Part shown: positions 1 to 8,524 of the stretch, piece after piece
How positions within the stretch are numbered: the first letter of the stretch is position 1
Layout of the letters: every line of letters starts with the position of its first letter
DNA from: Pseudomonas fluorescens
GTDB lineage: Bacteria > Pseudomonadota > Gammaproteobacteria > Pseudomonadales > Pseudomonadaceae
Assembly (NCBI RefSeq): GCF_002837185.1
Contig: NZ_KZ477995.1
Location: 62,001-126,000, forward strand
Reading direction: 5' to 3'
Length of the DNA stretch: 64,000 nucleotides
Notes under the pieces: model-generated
The model's input: only the letters and a program-made list of their open reading frames with translations
What the model was told of the DNA's origin: nothing
The model's database searches: none
Made by a program: the position numbers and the translations under genes

Positions 1-1343
1 ACGATAGGCCGCTTGCCTGTACCCAATTGGTAGCCCATGGCGCCCGGCACGGCGATCCCCATGCTCATGTACAGCGGTGAGGTCAGAACGTCGGCAGGGA
101 ACATGCCCAGGGACATGAAGAACACGTCGCCGCAGTCGACCACCAGTTGGGTATCCGGTTGGGTGACGAAATGACGGTTGAGCTCGTTGATGATGTCGAA
201 GGGCGTCAACGGGCTTTCTTCTGAGGGGTAGAGGCTGGCCGGCGTCGGTACGATGAAGTCCTTTTGCGTCTCGGTCAGTGGTGCCAGCGGTGTCTTGGCG
301 TTGTGGATCACATCGCTGAAGGCAATCAGGAACTCGGCGGTGGAGGCGTTGAAGTGCTGACGCCCGACGCTGATCTTGCCGTCATCGGCGTGGATCAAGC
401 GGCCTTTGGCGATATGACTGGCGATGCCCATGTTGACGTCAGAGTTGGGTTCGCCGATGAGCATCAGTACATCGCATTTGGCCAACAGCTCACGGGTAAC
501 CCGAGAGGGTGACGCAGGCCCGGCATAGATGCCGCGGTAGTTGGGGTGCGAAACGGGGATGCCGCCTCGGGACATCGGCGTGGCCACCCACGGCATGGCC
601 AGGCGCTCGCAGACGCGCATGGCCAGGTCCGTCAGCCCGCGCCGCTTGAGATCAAGGCCGGGCACGAACACCGGATCCCGGGCTTTGCGCACCAGCGCGT
701 AAGCCAGCTCTGCGGCCTGGCGAGCGGCCTGGCTATAGCGCGTCGAGGGTTCCAACGGCACCCGACGGGCAGGGCTGTAGCGCACCCGCGCCTGGAACAG
801 GTCTCGGGGAATTTCGATATACACCGGCCTGGAGTGAAGCACCGCCAAGGCCACGGCTTCGCGCAGTTGCTCCAGCACCTGGTGCGGGTCCGTCACACAG
901 ACCTGGTGCACCGTAATCTCCTTCATGATGCGATATTGGGTCTGGTGATCCACGATCGTGTGGTGCAGGAATAACGGCGCCTGGCGCTCACGGGTACCTG
1001 GCGAGCCGGAAAACACCAGCAACGGCACGCGCTCTACATAGGCTTGGGCAATGGCGTTGGTGGCGTTCAGCACGCCGACGCCGTAGGTGAAGCACACGGC
1101 GCCGGGCACCCCTTTGCCGACGGCATAACCCAACGCCGCCAGTGTGGTGCCGTACTCATGGGACATCGTCCTGAGTGCGAGCCCCGGCGTGGTCAACAGC
1201 TCACGCGACAGCTGCATGGTGAAGTCACCGGGAATGCAAAACAGGTCATCGATCCCGCTTTCTACCAACACGCGACCCACCAGGTCGCCCAGACTGACCT
1301 CCTCGGAGGTCAGGTTGATGTGCGTGGAGGGGAGGTTGGTCAT
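1..1343 (-). CDS. obiG: ThDP-dependent 2-oxoacid decarboxylase, ObiG-like (3' part off window)
   Basis: Partial gene: the frame is open from an ATG at 1343 to the left edge, about 447 codons. The N-terminal Pyr domain has the ThDP-activating glutamate in MSHEYGTT (about residue 60). The middle domain follows, then the start of the PP domain (VVDCGDVFFMSLG) near the edge. The start ATG overlaps the stop of the upstream transaldolase gene as ATGA, so the two are translationally coupled. Family knowledge: such enzymes decarboxylate aryl-pyruvates to arylacetaldehydes; in obafluorin synthesis ObiG makes 4-nitrophenylacetaldehyde for ObiH. The substrate here is inferred from the neighbours. It could instead be a generic indolepyruvate or phenylpyruvate decarboxylase. 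Confidence 0.85.
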   Translation of the reverse strand, partial: MTNLPSTHINLTSEEVSLGDLVGRVLVESGIDDLFCIPGDFTMQLSRELLTTPGLALRTMSHEYGTTLAALGYAVGKGVPGAVCFTYGVGVLNATNAIAQAYVERVPLLVFSGSPGTRERQAPLFLHHTIVDHQTQYRIMKEITVHQVCVTDPHQVLEQLREAVALAVLHSRPVYIEIPRDLFQARVRYSPARRVPLEPSTRYSQAARQAAELAYALVRKARDPVFVPGLDLKRRGLTDLAMRVCERLAMPWVATPMSRGGIPVSHPNYRGIYAGPASPSRVTRELLAKCDVLMLIGEPNSDVNMGIASHIAKGRLIHADDGKISVGRQHFNASTAEFLIAFSDVIHNAKTPLAPLTETQKDFIVPTPASLYPSEESPLTPFDIINELNRHFVTQPDTQLVVDCGDVFFMSLGMFPADVLTSPLYMSMGIAVPGAMGYQLGTGKRPI

Positions 1344-2662
1344 CGTTGGGCTCCCTGATACACCGCCGCCAGTAACTCCTCATCCAGGTAGTTATCGAAG
1401 GAGTAGGCCAATGGCGCGAGGGGGAAGGCCTGGAGGAATTCCTTGATCTGTTGCGCGACCTTGGCCGGTTCGGTTTTCTTGAAGTACAGGTCGGCGATGA
1501 AGCGTGCGACCACTTCGAAATCTTTTTCTTTCATGCCACGGCGTGTCATCGCCTGAACACCCAGGCGGATGCCATGCACCCCCGGTTTGCCAGGAATTTC
1601 GATATTGGTGGAACGAATGCCGCCGGCATGCAGGCTGTTGACGCACAGGTCCAGGGCTTTTTGCAGATCACCCACGGCAAAGTGCACTTGGTGGGTCTGG
1701 GTGAAACCGAACGACTCACCGGTCACATCCAGCCCCAACTCATGCAGGTGACGGGCCAGAGTCTTGGCATTACTGACGATCTGCGCGGCATAGTCCCGAC
1801 CGAAGAGTTCCATCTCCTTGAATGCCACCCACATTGGCGGCAGTTGTTCGGCGTGGCAGTTGCTCTGCAAATGCGGGCAGACCCATAGCGAGGTGTCTAC
1901 CAGCAGGGGATGCTGAGCCGACTTGAAGCCGATATAGCCTTTTTGCGGGCCGGGGATCGTCTTGTGCGTGTTGCCATGGACGATGTCGGCGCCACAACTG
2001 AGGGGAGAATCGAACACGCCCCCCATGATCAGGCCGCCGTCGTGGCTCATGTCATACGTCAGGGTGCAGGAGTCGGGCAGCACGCTGCGGATCTCGGCCA
2101 GCGGCTGCCAGCGCAGCTTGAATGATTGATCGAGAATGACGATACGGATATGCGGGTTGCGCCGGACCATCTCATCGAGTTTGGCGACGTCAATCAGCAG
2201 GCTGGTCGGGTTCACCGGCAGGTGGAAAATCTCGATCCCCATTTTCTGCGCCAGGCTCTCCAGCGCAAAGTGGCCGCCGTCGCGGTGAGCAAAATGGACA
2301 AAGCCTTCACCCGGTTTGCACGCCGCGAGCATCAGAGCCTGCTCGGCTGTCGAGCCGCCGTTCGGGCGCCAGTCGAAGGCCTGCGCGCCAATCAGTGTTT
2401 TACCCAGGTCACGCACTTGATCGGCGATGGCATTCATGTGACCCGGTTCCGGGAAATGCCACTCGCCTGCGGGTACTTCAAAGGGAAACGAGCAATGGTA
2501 GAACGCACCGGCTGTAGAGCCGGATGTCAGGCGCACCAGGGCGCTGGGATAGTTTTCGTTCGCCGTGAGGCTCAGGCTGTCCTCACGGTACTGGTGGTCC
2601 TTGCCCAGGGTTGAGCTCAACCAATCGACGATCTGGGCGGTTTGTTGTTTGACATTGCTCAT
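1340..2662 (-). CDS. obiH: PLP-dependent L-threonine transaldolase (SHMT fold), ObiH-like
   Basis: 440 residues, fold type I PLP enzyme of the serine hydroxymethyltransferase superfamily but clearly divergent from GlyA. The PLP lysine is Lys234 in NTHKTIPGPQKG; Asp204 (YDMSHDGG), His131 (DGGH) and Tyr55 (AGAFYH) fall at the positions I recall being reported for ObiH. ObiH-type enzymes cleave L-threonine to a glycyl quinonoid and acetaldehyde, then add the quinonoid to an aryl aldehyde to give an L-threo beta-hydroxy-alpha-amino acid. It overlaps both neighbours by 4 nt (ATGA junctions), placing it between precursor synthesis and the decarboxylase. A housekeeping SHMT is unlikely given the sequence and context. 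Confidence 0.9.
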   Translation of the reverse strand: MSNVKQQTAQIVDWLSSTLGKDHQYREDSLSLTANENYPSALVRLTSGSTAGAFYHCSFPFEVPAGEWHFPEPGHMNAIADQVRDLGKTLIGAQAFDWRPNGGSTAEQALMLAACKPGEGFVHFAHRDGGHFALESLAQKMGIEIFHLPVNPTSLLIDVAKLDEMVRRNPHIRIVILDQSFKLRWQPLAEIRSVLPDSCTLTYDMSHDGGLIMGGVFDSPLSCGADIVHGNTHKTIPGPQKGYIGFKSAQHPLLVDTSLWVCPHLQSNCHAEQLPPMWVAFKEMELFGRDYAAQIVSNAKTLARHLHELGLDVTGESFGFTQTHQVHFAVGDLQKALDLCVNSLHAGGIRSTNIEIPGKPGVHGIRLGVQAMTRRGMKEKDFEVVARFIADLYFKKTEPAKVAQQIKEFLQAFPLAPLAYSFDNYLDEELLAAVYQGAQR

Positions 2663-3921
2663 TGGGTTTTCTCTGCGCTTGAGGTGAAGGCGGATGGGCT
2701 GGCTTCGTAAAGCGACTCGCGGGGGCCGCCAATCACGTCGTATTCGATCTGGCAGGCTTCATCGATGATCAGCCCGTAGAGTTGCTCGATCAGGGATTCG
2801 CGGATGTGGTGCCGGCGACCCCTGGCCTTGCAACGCTCGACGACCTGGACCACGCGGTTGGGCTGCATGACCGCGGTCTGGTGATCTTTTTTGCTTTGCG
2901 CTACCTCTCGAATGAGGCTCAGGCGCTGGCCGAGCAAGTCCACCAGTTGATCGTCGATGTGGTCGATACGTTGGCGGTAGTCGGCCAGGCTTTCAGGTGC
3001 CCCTTCAATTGCTTTGGGCGCCTGGTCAAGCTGCTCAAACAGGTGGCGACTGGTATTTTCAAGCCCCGGATTCAGTGGCTTCAGCGCGTTCCTCAGCATC
3101 GCCATCGACACGTGGTAATCCAGGCGTGAGCCGCTATTGACCCTGTCATCGAGCTTGCCCAGCTGCGCCAGCATGCGACTGCGTATTTCCTGGGAGTAGG
3201 GGTTGTTCGACTGGATTTCCCAGTACACATCGGGATGGTTTTTAGTCATGCGCGCCAGCAGCGCGAGCATGACCTTGAAGGGGGGCGGGGCCAGTTCGAA
3301 CAAGTTCTCCAGAGGGGCGGCGGACTCCGCCAGCGTCAAACCCATTCCCATGACCAACGCGTGGCCAAGGGTCTGCAGGTATGCCATCGTCCGATCATGC
3401 TCGCTGGCGGTCATCTGGAAAACATTCGCTGGCCAGCTGTGCAACCACTCGACAAGCCGGGCCACTGCGTCGCCGTCGCCGTCGCGGTAGGTCACCACGG
3501 CCACAGGCCTGCCGGCAGGATCCAGGTCGCCGGAAAACATCGGGTTGATGCCGACCATGGGTTGCGCTACATCCAGCGTCGCGACGAAGTCGGCGAATTC
3601 GCTCTTGATCGACAGGGTGTCGACGATCAGGCAATCGGAGCGTAAAGAGGGCAACAGCTGCGGCAGCGCTTCGCTCAGGACGTTCTGGGCCAGCGCCAAC
3701 ACGAGGATTTGAGCATCACCCAGTCGCTGCTTTATTTCATTGCCGGGACGCAAGACATCGCCCTGGATAACCGTGTGGGGCTGCACCGATTGATCATCGA
3801 CGGCAATATCAATACCGGTGACGCTGTACCCGGCAATGCTCAGTTGATTGGCCAGTAGCTGGCCGATTGAGCCGAGTATGCCGACGACAACGGCATGGCG
3901 ATGCGGGGAGGAAAGGCTCAT
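2659..3921 (-). CDS. (Amino-deoxy)prephenate dehydrogenase-chorismate mutase fusion
   Basis: 420 residues. Residues about 10-290 form a TyrA-type NAD-dependent dehydrogenase with a nucleotide loop GILGSIG near the N-terminus. Residues about 315-395 form an AroQ-type chorismate mutase helix bundle (RQRIDHIDDQLVDLLGQRL onward). Domain order is dehydrogenase then mutase, the reverse of E. coli TyrA. In 4-aminophenylpyruvate pathways the two activities are PapC (4-amino-4-deoxyprephenate dehydrogenase) and PapB (4-amino-4-deoxychorismate mutase). Location directly after an aminodeoxychorismate synthase pair supports this amino-substrate role over tyrosine synthesis. Start and stop overlap neighbours by 4 nt. 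The substrate is inferred. Confidence 0.85.
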   Translation of the reverse strand: MSLSSPHRHAVVVGILGSIGQLLANQLSIAGYSVTGIDIAVDDQSVQPHTVIQGDVLRPGNEIKQRLGDAQILVLALAQNVLSEALPQLLPSLRSDCLIVDTLSIKSEFADFVATLDVAQPMVGINPMFSGDLDPAGRPVAVVTYRDGDGDAVARLVEWLHSWPANVFQMTASEHDRTMAYLQTLGHALVMGMGLTLAESAAPLENLFELAPPPFKVMLALLARMTKNHPDVYWEIQSNNPYSQEIRSRMLAQLGKLDDRVNSGSRLDYHVSMAMLRNALKPLNPGLENTSRHLFEQLDQAPKAIEGAPESLADYRQRIDHIDDQLVDLLGQRLSLIREVAQSKKDHQTAVMQPNRVVQVVERCKARGRRHHIRESLIEQLYGLIIDEACQIEYDVIGGPRESLYEASPSAFTSSAEKTQ

Positions 3922-5378
3922 ACCGATGTGCTCCTCAATTGTGTGACGGCCTCGACAACACCGCTGGCCTTGACCATGGTCTCGATGTATTCGCCCAGCG
4001 GGTCAGAGAGCGAGGTAATTGCGCCGCCGACGCCGAAGCGGGCGACCTGGGCGTCGACGGTGATAGAGCGAATCATGATGTTGAGATCGCAGGCGCCGCC
4101 CAGGCCAAACCAGCCGAGCGAGCCGGAATAGGCGCCACGTGGGCCCTCTTCGAGGCGGTCGATGATTTCCATCGTGCGTTTCTTCGGCGCGCCGGTCATC
4201 GAGCCACCCGGAAACGTCGCCCGTACACAGTCAACCGCGCTGAGTGATGGTTTGAGCTGCCCGCTGATGGTCGAGACCAGTTGGTGCACGTGGGAGTAGG
4301 TTTCGACCGCAAACAGCGCTGGCACCCTTACCGAACCAATGGTGCAGACCTGCCCCAGGTCGTTGCGCAACAGGTCGACGATCATCAGGTTTTCTGCCCG
4401 GTCTTTTTCGTCACCGCGCATCTGTTCGATCAGTTCCTGATCTTCCTCGGCGCACCGCCCGCGCGGCCGGGTGCCTTTGATCGGCTTGGCTTCCACTTGG
4501 TGGTGACGGTCGATTTTCAGAAAGCGTTCCGGTGACGAACTGATGATCTGAAAGTCGGGGATCGAAAAATAACCGGCGTGAGGAGCGGGCGTCAGCTCGC
4601 GCATTACGCAATAAAGGTCGAAGGATGAGTCGGCGAACGCAAACTCGATCAAGTTGGTCAGGCAGACCTCATAGGTCTCACCGTCAATGATCTCGCGCTG
4701 GGCCTCGTTGATCTTGTCGATATAGCGCTGCTTGGAGTGCCGTATACAGGCGTGCTCTTGTATCCACGCCTCAACCTGAGGCAGTGACAGCTTGCGTTGA
4801 CGGCTGACAGGCTCCGCCACCTGGGGTTGCTCGCGCAGTCGCGCCTGGACCTGATCGAACCACTGCGCCGCATCCTGCCGGTCTTCGTCATGTTCAACCA
4901 GGTACAGCAGGTAACAGCGCTGCTCGGCGTGGTCGAAAGCAATCATCCGGGTTGCCAGGATGAATGCTGCATCGTGTGAGTGGGATGCGTAAGCCTGAGC
5001 GCCGAGGGTTTCGCACTTGAGTTCGTAGCCCAGCAGGCCGACGTACCCGAGGTTGAAGTCAAATGGCAGCCACTGCGGCTGCTCGCAGTGGTAATGGTTG
5101 AGGCGCGCGGCCATCAACTCAAGAAAGTCCGACGTCGGCTCCCGGGTAACGCCGTCGCTGCGCTCAACGCGCACGCTGCGGGAGGAGGTGTCGTAGGTGA
5201 TCGTTTCAGCAAGGCGGCCATGGGAATCGCCCATAAAGGAGAAACGCGAAAAACCTGGTTTCACCACGCTGCTTTCGAGAAAGAAATGACGCGGCGAAGC
5301 AAGAAACTCGCTGCGAAATACACGCAATGGATCGGGGTTGTAATCAAGCGCTCTGACTTCGACATCAAAGGTCGTCAT
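3918..5378 (-). CDS. Aminodeoxychorismate synthase component I (PabB/PapA-type)
   Basis: 486 residues, chorismate-binding fold. The motif PIKGTRPRG carries the lysine typical of PabB-type aminodeoxychorismate synthases; anthranilate synthases have PIAGT. Further conserved blocks are DLLRNDLG and PGGSMTGAPK. It aminates chorismate at C4 using ammonia from the adjacent glutaminase. A longer in-frame start at 5483 exists but would overlap the glutaminase gene and add a low-complexity N-terminus. The ATG at 5378 is chosen because CAGGAG lies about 7 nt upstream and the protein then begins as the family does. It overlaps the next gene by 4 nt. Confidence 0.88.
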   Translation of the reverse strand: MTTFDVEVRALDYNPDPLRVFRSEFLASPRHFFLESSVVKPGFSRFSFMGDSHGRLAETITYDTSSRSVRVERSDGVTREPTSDFLELMAARLNHYHCEQPQWLPFDFNLGYVGLLGYELKCETLGAQAYASHSHDAAFILATRMIAFDHAEQRCYLLYLVEHDEDRQDAAQWFDQVQARLREQPQVAEPVSRQRKLSLPQVEAWIQEHACIRHSKQRYIDKINEAQREIIDGETYEVCLTNLIEFAFADSSFDLYCVMRELTPAPHAGYFSIPDFQIISSSPERFLKIDRHHQVEAKPIKGTRPRGRCAEEDQELIEQMRGDEKDRAENLMIVDLLRNDLGQVCTIGSVRVPALFAVETYSHVHQLVSTISGQLKPSLSAVDCVRATFPGGSMTGAPKKRTMEIIDRLEEGPRGAYSGSLGWFGLGGACDLNIMIRSITVDAQVARFGVGGAITSLSDPLGEYIETMVKASGVVEAVTQLRSTSV

Positions 5379-5418
5379 TGCCCACTCCTGATAGTTGTGA
5401 TGCCGGCATCCGGCAGGT

Positions 5419-6018
5419 TTAGCGGGGTAGACGCTCGAGCTTGTGCCGATGCGCGATGTCTCGAAAGTTGCGCAGCAGGTCAAGCCCGGAGTCGGTACAG
5501 ATGGATTCGGGATGGAACTGGATGCCGTAGAGCGGTCGTTCGGTATGGCGGATACCGTGGATCATGCCGTTTTCATCCCAGGCGCTGAGTTCGAAGGGCC
5601 CCTTGAGCGCCTTCACCACGAGGGAGTGATAACGAACCACCGGCATATCCACGGGCAGGCCTTTGAACACGCCTTCATTGTTGTGGCGTATATGCCTGAC
5701 CCTGCCGTGCATGGGTTCCGGCGCATGGTCCACATCCATGCCATGCACGTGCGCCATGCACTGATGCCCGAGGCAAACCCCCAGCAGAGGCACATGCGCG
5801 TCGCGGATCATGTCTTCACTGATCCCCACGTCTTGCCGGCGCTTGGGTGTGCCCGGGCCTGGAGATACGATGATGCAGTCGTAGCGGCCCAAGTCGATAT
5901 CGTGGGGCGACGCATCATTGGTAAAGACATCAGGTTCTTCCCCCGTTACTTGCCCCATATATTGATAGAGGTTGTAGGTGAAAGAATCGAAGTTATCGAT
6001 GATCAAAGTCTTGAACAT
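5419..6018 (-). CDS. Class I glutamine amidotransferase subunit (PabA/TrpG-like)
   Basis: 199 residues, a complete single-domain GATase. It shows the oxyanion region SPGPGTP (about 52-58), catalytic Cys82 in GVCLGHQ and the His-Glu pair in QFHPES. It hydrolyses glutamine and channels ammonia to the component I partner encoded 40 nt downstream. In pristinamycin- and chloramphenicol-type pathways these two activities are often one fused PapA protein; here they are separate polypeptides. Cluster context assigns it to 4-amino-4-deoxychorismate formation rather than folate or tryptophan synthesis, although it could also serve a primary PabB. Confidence 0.88.
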   Translation of the reverse strand: MFKTLIIDNFDSFTYNLYQYMGQVTGEEPDVFTNDASPHDIDLGRYDCIIVSPGPGTPKRRQDVGISEDMIRDAHVPLLGVCLGHQCMAHVHGMDVDHAPEPMHGRVRHIRHNNEGVFKGLPVDMPVVRYHSLVVKALKGPFELSAWDENGMIHGIRHTERPLYGIQFHPESICTDSGLDLLRNFRDIAHRHKLERLPR

Positions 6019-6043
6019 GGGGCCGGCTCTCGTTTCTTAACGC

Positions 6044-6994
6044 TCAAGTCGTGACATAGTTACGATCTGAAAAAGCATCTTTAACGCTGTCCAGTTCTAA
6101 TACGCCGATCTGGTTGAGCAGTCGGTAGATACGTTGCAATATCGATTTTTTCATGCGGGCCTGATCCGTCGAGAAGTGCGGATCGGATTCATGAATCACT
6201 TGTTCTGCCTGCGCCTCGGTCAAACCGCAATGAGCGAGTATCTTGCGTTCGAAACCGCGGCTTAGATCGGCCCCGAGAAAATCATCCAGGTAGGCCGGTA
6301 GCATTAAACCGAAGTGTTCTTGTGTTGCGCGAGGCAGTTGTGGCCAGCGCTCTTTCATCAAGTCCGCGAAAAATCGAGAATGGCGGCCTTCATCGCGTAC
6401 ATGGTCCATCATCAATGTGGTAAACGACTGGGCCAGTTCCCGCTCACGGCCCAAGTTGGCAACTTCATCGGTCAAGACGTTCTCGGCGAGTGTCACGGCC
6501 AACAGTTGGAAGTCCATGCGCATACTTTCCGGCAGGCTGGCATAGGCGCGCGCGGTGGCATCAAGTTTGCGATTGGTTTGCGGCACTTCCAGGGGGTCAA
6601 TGGCGCTCTTTTTCTTCATCTGAATGATGTAGTCAAGCGCAACATGAGCATGGTAGCCCTCGTCAACGATCACCGTCAGCGCCTGCAGTTTGGCTGCATC
6701 ACTGATGTCTTTAATATTGTTATGAAGCATGTCCAGACAGCACTGGATGACGAATTTTGTTTCGAGTAAGCCGACGCCGTACAGAAACTGATAAGCCGCC
6801 TGGGTCAAGATATACGAGCGTACCTGCGGGCCCAGCTCCAGCACCAAGGGGTGCTCGCAGATAGAGCAGCGCGCCACTGGATAAATAAGCTGTTCGCTGC
6901 TGTAGTCGGGCACGAGAATGCGTGGGGTTGAGCGTACGGTCGCCTTGGCGTACCAGGTATCGGTAATTTTATTGAGCAATTGAGATTCAGGCAT
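6044..6994 (-). CDS. obiL: AurF-type diiron arylamine N-oxygenase, ObiL-like
   Basis: 316 residues. The seven expected diiron ligands are visible: Glu78 (LLETKF), Glu112 and His115 (DEGYH), Glu171 (AENVL), and His198-x3-Glu202-x2-His205 (HVRDEGRH). This ExxH/HxxxExxH pattern is that of the p-aminobenzoate N-oxygenase family, which converts an aryl amine to an aryl nitro group. In the cluster it would oxidise the 4-amino group of 4-aminophenylpyruvate or a close intermediate. GGAGGG sits just upstream of the ATG. It is the first biosynthetic gene after luxI, 87 nt away with no clear terminator between. The exact substrate is inferred from neighbours. Confidence 0.9.
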   Translation of the reverse strand: MPESQLLNKITDTWYAKATVRSTPRILVPDYSSEQLIYPVARCSICEHPLVLELGPQVRSYILTQAAYQFLYGVGLLETKFVIQCCLDMLHNNIKDISDAAKLQALTVIVDEGYHAHVALDYIIQMKKKSAIDPLEVPQTNRKLDATARAYASLPESMRMDFQLLAVTLAENVLTDEVANLGRERELAQSFTTLMMDHVRDEGRHSRFFADLMKERWPQLPRATQEHFGLMLPAYLDDFLGADLSRGFERKILAHCGLTEAQAEQVIHESDPHFSTDQARMKKSILQRIYRLLNQIGVLELDSVKDAFSDRNYVTT

Positions 6995-7081
6995 GACGGC
7001 CCTCCAGGGGTTGAGACACGAGGCGCGAACAGCGTCGCGGTCGACGGTGGTGTGTCTGTCAGCTAATAAAAAAGGGGTGAA

Positions 7082-7636
7082 TCACGCGACTGTTATCCAC
7101 GATGCGAAAATCTTCTTTCCGTCGGAGTGCGTGACTTTTCCGGCACGGCTGGCATGAATGCCGACATTGCGCAGCAACCGTTCAACGCCCAGGGGCGACA
7201 CCGTAATTAACTTGTTTGCGCCCTGGCCGGCGGCGCTCGCCAGGGTTTCGCGCATCAAGTCGATGGCGATATCGGAAGAAAACTGAGACGCCGCTTTTTT
7301 ATTTCGCACGTCGAAATCCATTGCCGCGAAGCGCGACAATTCCAGGACAGTTTCCGAATTCGGCGGTGTTTCGCCGCTTAACAACTCGGGAAACACTTCG
7401 CTCAATAAATAGGGGCGGGTGGTGCTGAGTAACCGGGCAGTGCCGATGATGTGATCATCGTCATTCCGAGCAACCACATAGACGGTGTCGTCACGATCGA
7501 ATTGATCGTATTCGAGACCGTCGGTGCAATTCAGCTTCCAACCCAGGTGTTCAACGAACACTTTGTGACGATAGTGTCCTATCGCGGTCATTACAGCGGG
7601 CGGCAATGTGGATGATGTTCCGGTAATGAAGTGCAC
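7082..7636 (-). CDS. LuxI-family acyl-homoserine-lactone synthase
   Basis: 184 residues with the full set of LuxI invariants: Arg and Phe of the YRHKVFVEHLGW segment, the acidic motif EYDQFDRDD, GTARLLSTTRPYLL, and ELSRFA. It makes an acyl-HSL from S-adenosylmethionine and an acyl carrier protein; the acyl chain cannot be read from sequence. A lux box lies 59 bp upstream. Base composition is lower in GC than the flanking housekeeping genes. It heads the biosynthetic gene run, so signal synthesis and product synthesis probably share one transcript. Confidence 0.93.
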   Translation of the reverse strand: MHFITGTSSTLPPAVMTAIGHYRHKVFVEHLGWKLNCTDGLEYDQFDRDDTVYVVARNDDDHIIGTARLLSTTRPYLLSEVFPELLSGETPPNSETVLELSRFAAMDFDVRNKKAASQFSSDIAIDLMRETLASAAGQGANKLITVSPLGVERLLRNVGIHASRAGKVTHSDGKKIFASWITVA

Positions 7637-7671
7637 TTTTTATCACCTGGCGAGAGTCTGCCGGGCAATTA

Positions 7672-7714
7672 GATATAAAAATGGGTCACGGGCCACCTAC
7701 CATAAATCGTAGGT
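7672..7714 (-). promoter_or_regulatory. lux box and -10 element of the luxI promoter
   Basis: A 20-bp lux box at 7695-7714 (ACCTACCATAAATCGTAGGT on the plus strand) has perfect 6-bp arms ACCTAC/GTAGGT. On the minus strand TATATC at 7672-7677 can serve as the -10 element. The dyad centre is about 30 bp upstream of the centre of that -10, the class II layout where LuxR overlaps the -35. No second box was seen in front of luxR or between luxI and the N-oxygenase gene. Confidence 0.82.
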
Positions 7715-7810
7715 TGCCCGACTGGGCACCGCGTGCTAGTTTCGTCCATGCCATGATTCTGGCACTCGACAGCGCTATATTATTGACGCGCTGAGTATTC
7801 GATCACTCAT

Positions 7811-8524
7811 TCACACAAGTAAACCGAGCATGGCCGCACGCACGACGGCAGCGGTTTTATTGCAGGTTTTTAGCTTGAGAATGGCATTTTTAATATGAAA
7901 GTCTATGGTGTTTTTAGACACGGTAAGAATGTCTGAAATCTCGCCTGCTGATTTTCCATCGGCGGTCCATTTGAGTACTTCCAATTCACGAAACGTCAGG
8001 TTGGGGTCTTGTTCTTTTCGATGACGATGGGTGATGGCTCTCGACAGCGACGAATGAGCAATGGACACCAGCCAGACAAGTTTGCTTTGAATATCCGCCA
8101 GTTCTGATGGGCTCAGTGGCTGTGCGCACCTCGACACGCTGAGCATACCGCCGGCGCCAATCAGATCGATGTGCGACTGCGACCAGCCTACTTTAATGCC
8201 ATAAGCATTTGCCTCCTCCCACAGTTCAGGGGCGAGACTGAAACTTGACGCACTCCAGACCAGTGGATCCTGCGTGCGACGCCCATGCAGGACCGCAGGA
8301 TCAATCTTGACGTAGTGAGCCGCGCTGTAGCGGGCTCTCCAGGCATCAGGGTAGTTGTCGAGAATAATGACCTTGGGGGCGGTCAGTGGCAAAGGCAGTT
8401 GCAGGCCATAAGCGCAGTGGTCAAAGCCGAGTTGCTGCGCAGTGGCGGTAATTTTTTTGAAAATACTTTGTTCACATATGTCGAACTCGAAAATGTTCCA
8501 CATATCGCCTTTCCATGTATTCAT
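7811..8524 (-). CDS. LuxR-family quorum-sensing transcriptional regulator
   Basis: 237 residues. The N-terminal autoinducer-binding domain has the conserved Trp-x3-Tyr (AWRARY), the Asp-Pro (KIDPAV) and the second Trp (LVWS). The C-terminal GerE-type helix-turn-helix runs from LTFRELEVLKW to the end. AAGGAGGT lies just upstream of the ATG at 8524. It should bind the AHL made by the adjacent synthase and activate at the lux box at 7695-7714. The gene is noticeably AT-richer than nadA on its other side, consistent with acquisition together with the cluster. Confidence 0.93.
   Translation of the reverse strand: MNTWKGDMWNIFEFDICEQSIFKKITATAQQLGFDHCAYGLQLPLPLTAPKVIILDNYPDAWRARYSAAHYVKIDPAVLHGRRTQDPLVWSASSFSLAPELWEEANAYGIKVGWSQSHIDLIGAGGMLSVSRCAQPLSPSELADIQSKLVWLVSIAHSSLSRAITHRHRKEQDPNLTFRELEVLKWTADGKSAGEISDILTVSKNTIDFHIKNAILKLKTCNKTAAVVRAAMLGLLV

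Noticed and set aside
1340..2662. Housekeeping serine hydroxymethyltransferase displaced from the gcv operon (glyA2)
   Set aside because: Sequence around the PLP site and the ATGA-coupled biosynthetic neighbours fit the transaldolase, not GlyA.
5379..5483. Longer N-terminus for the aminodeoxychorismate synthase
   Set aside because: The extension overlaps the amidotransferase gene, has no family likeness, and the internal ATG at 5378 has a good ribosome-binding site.
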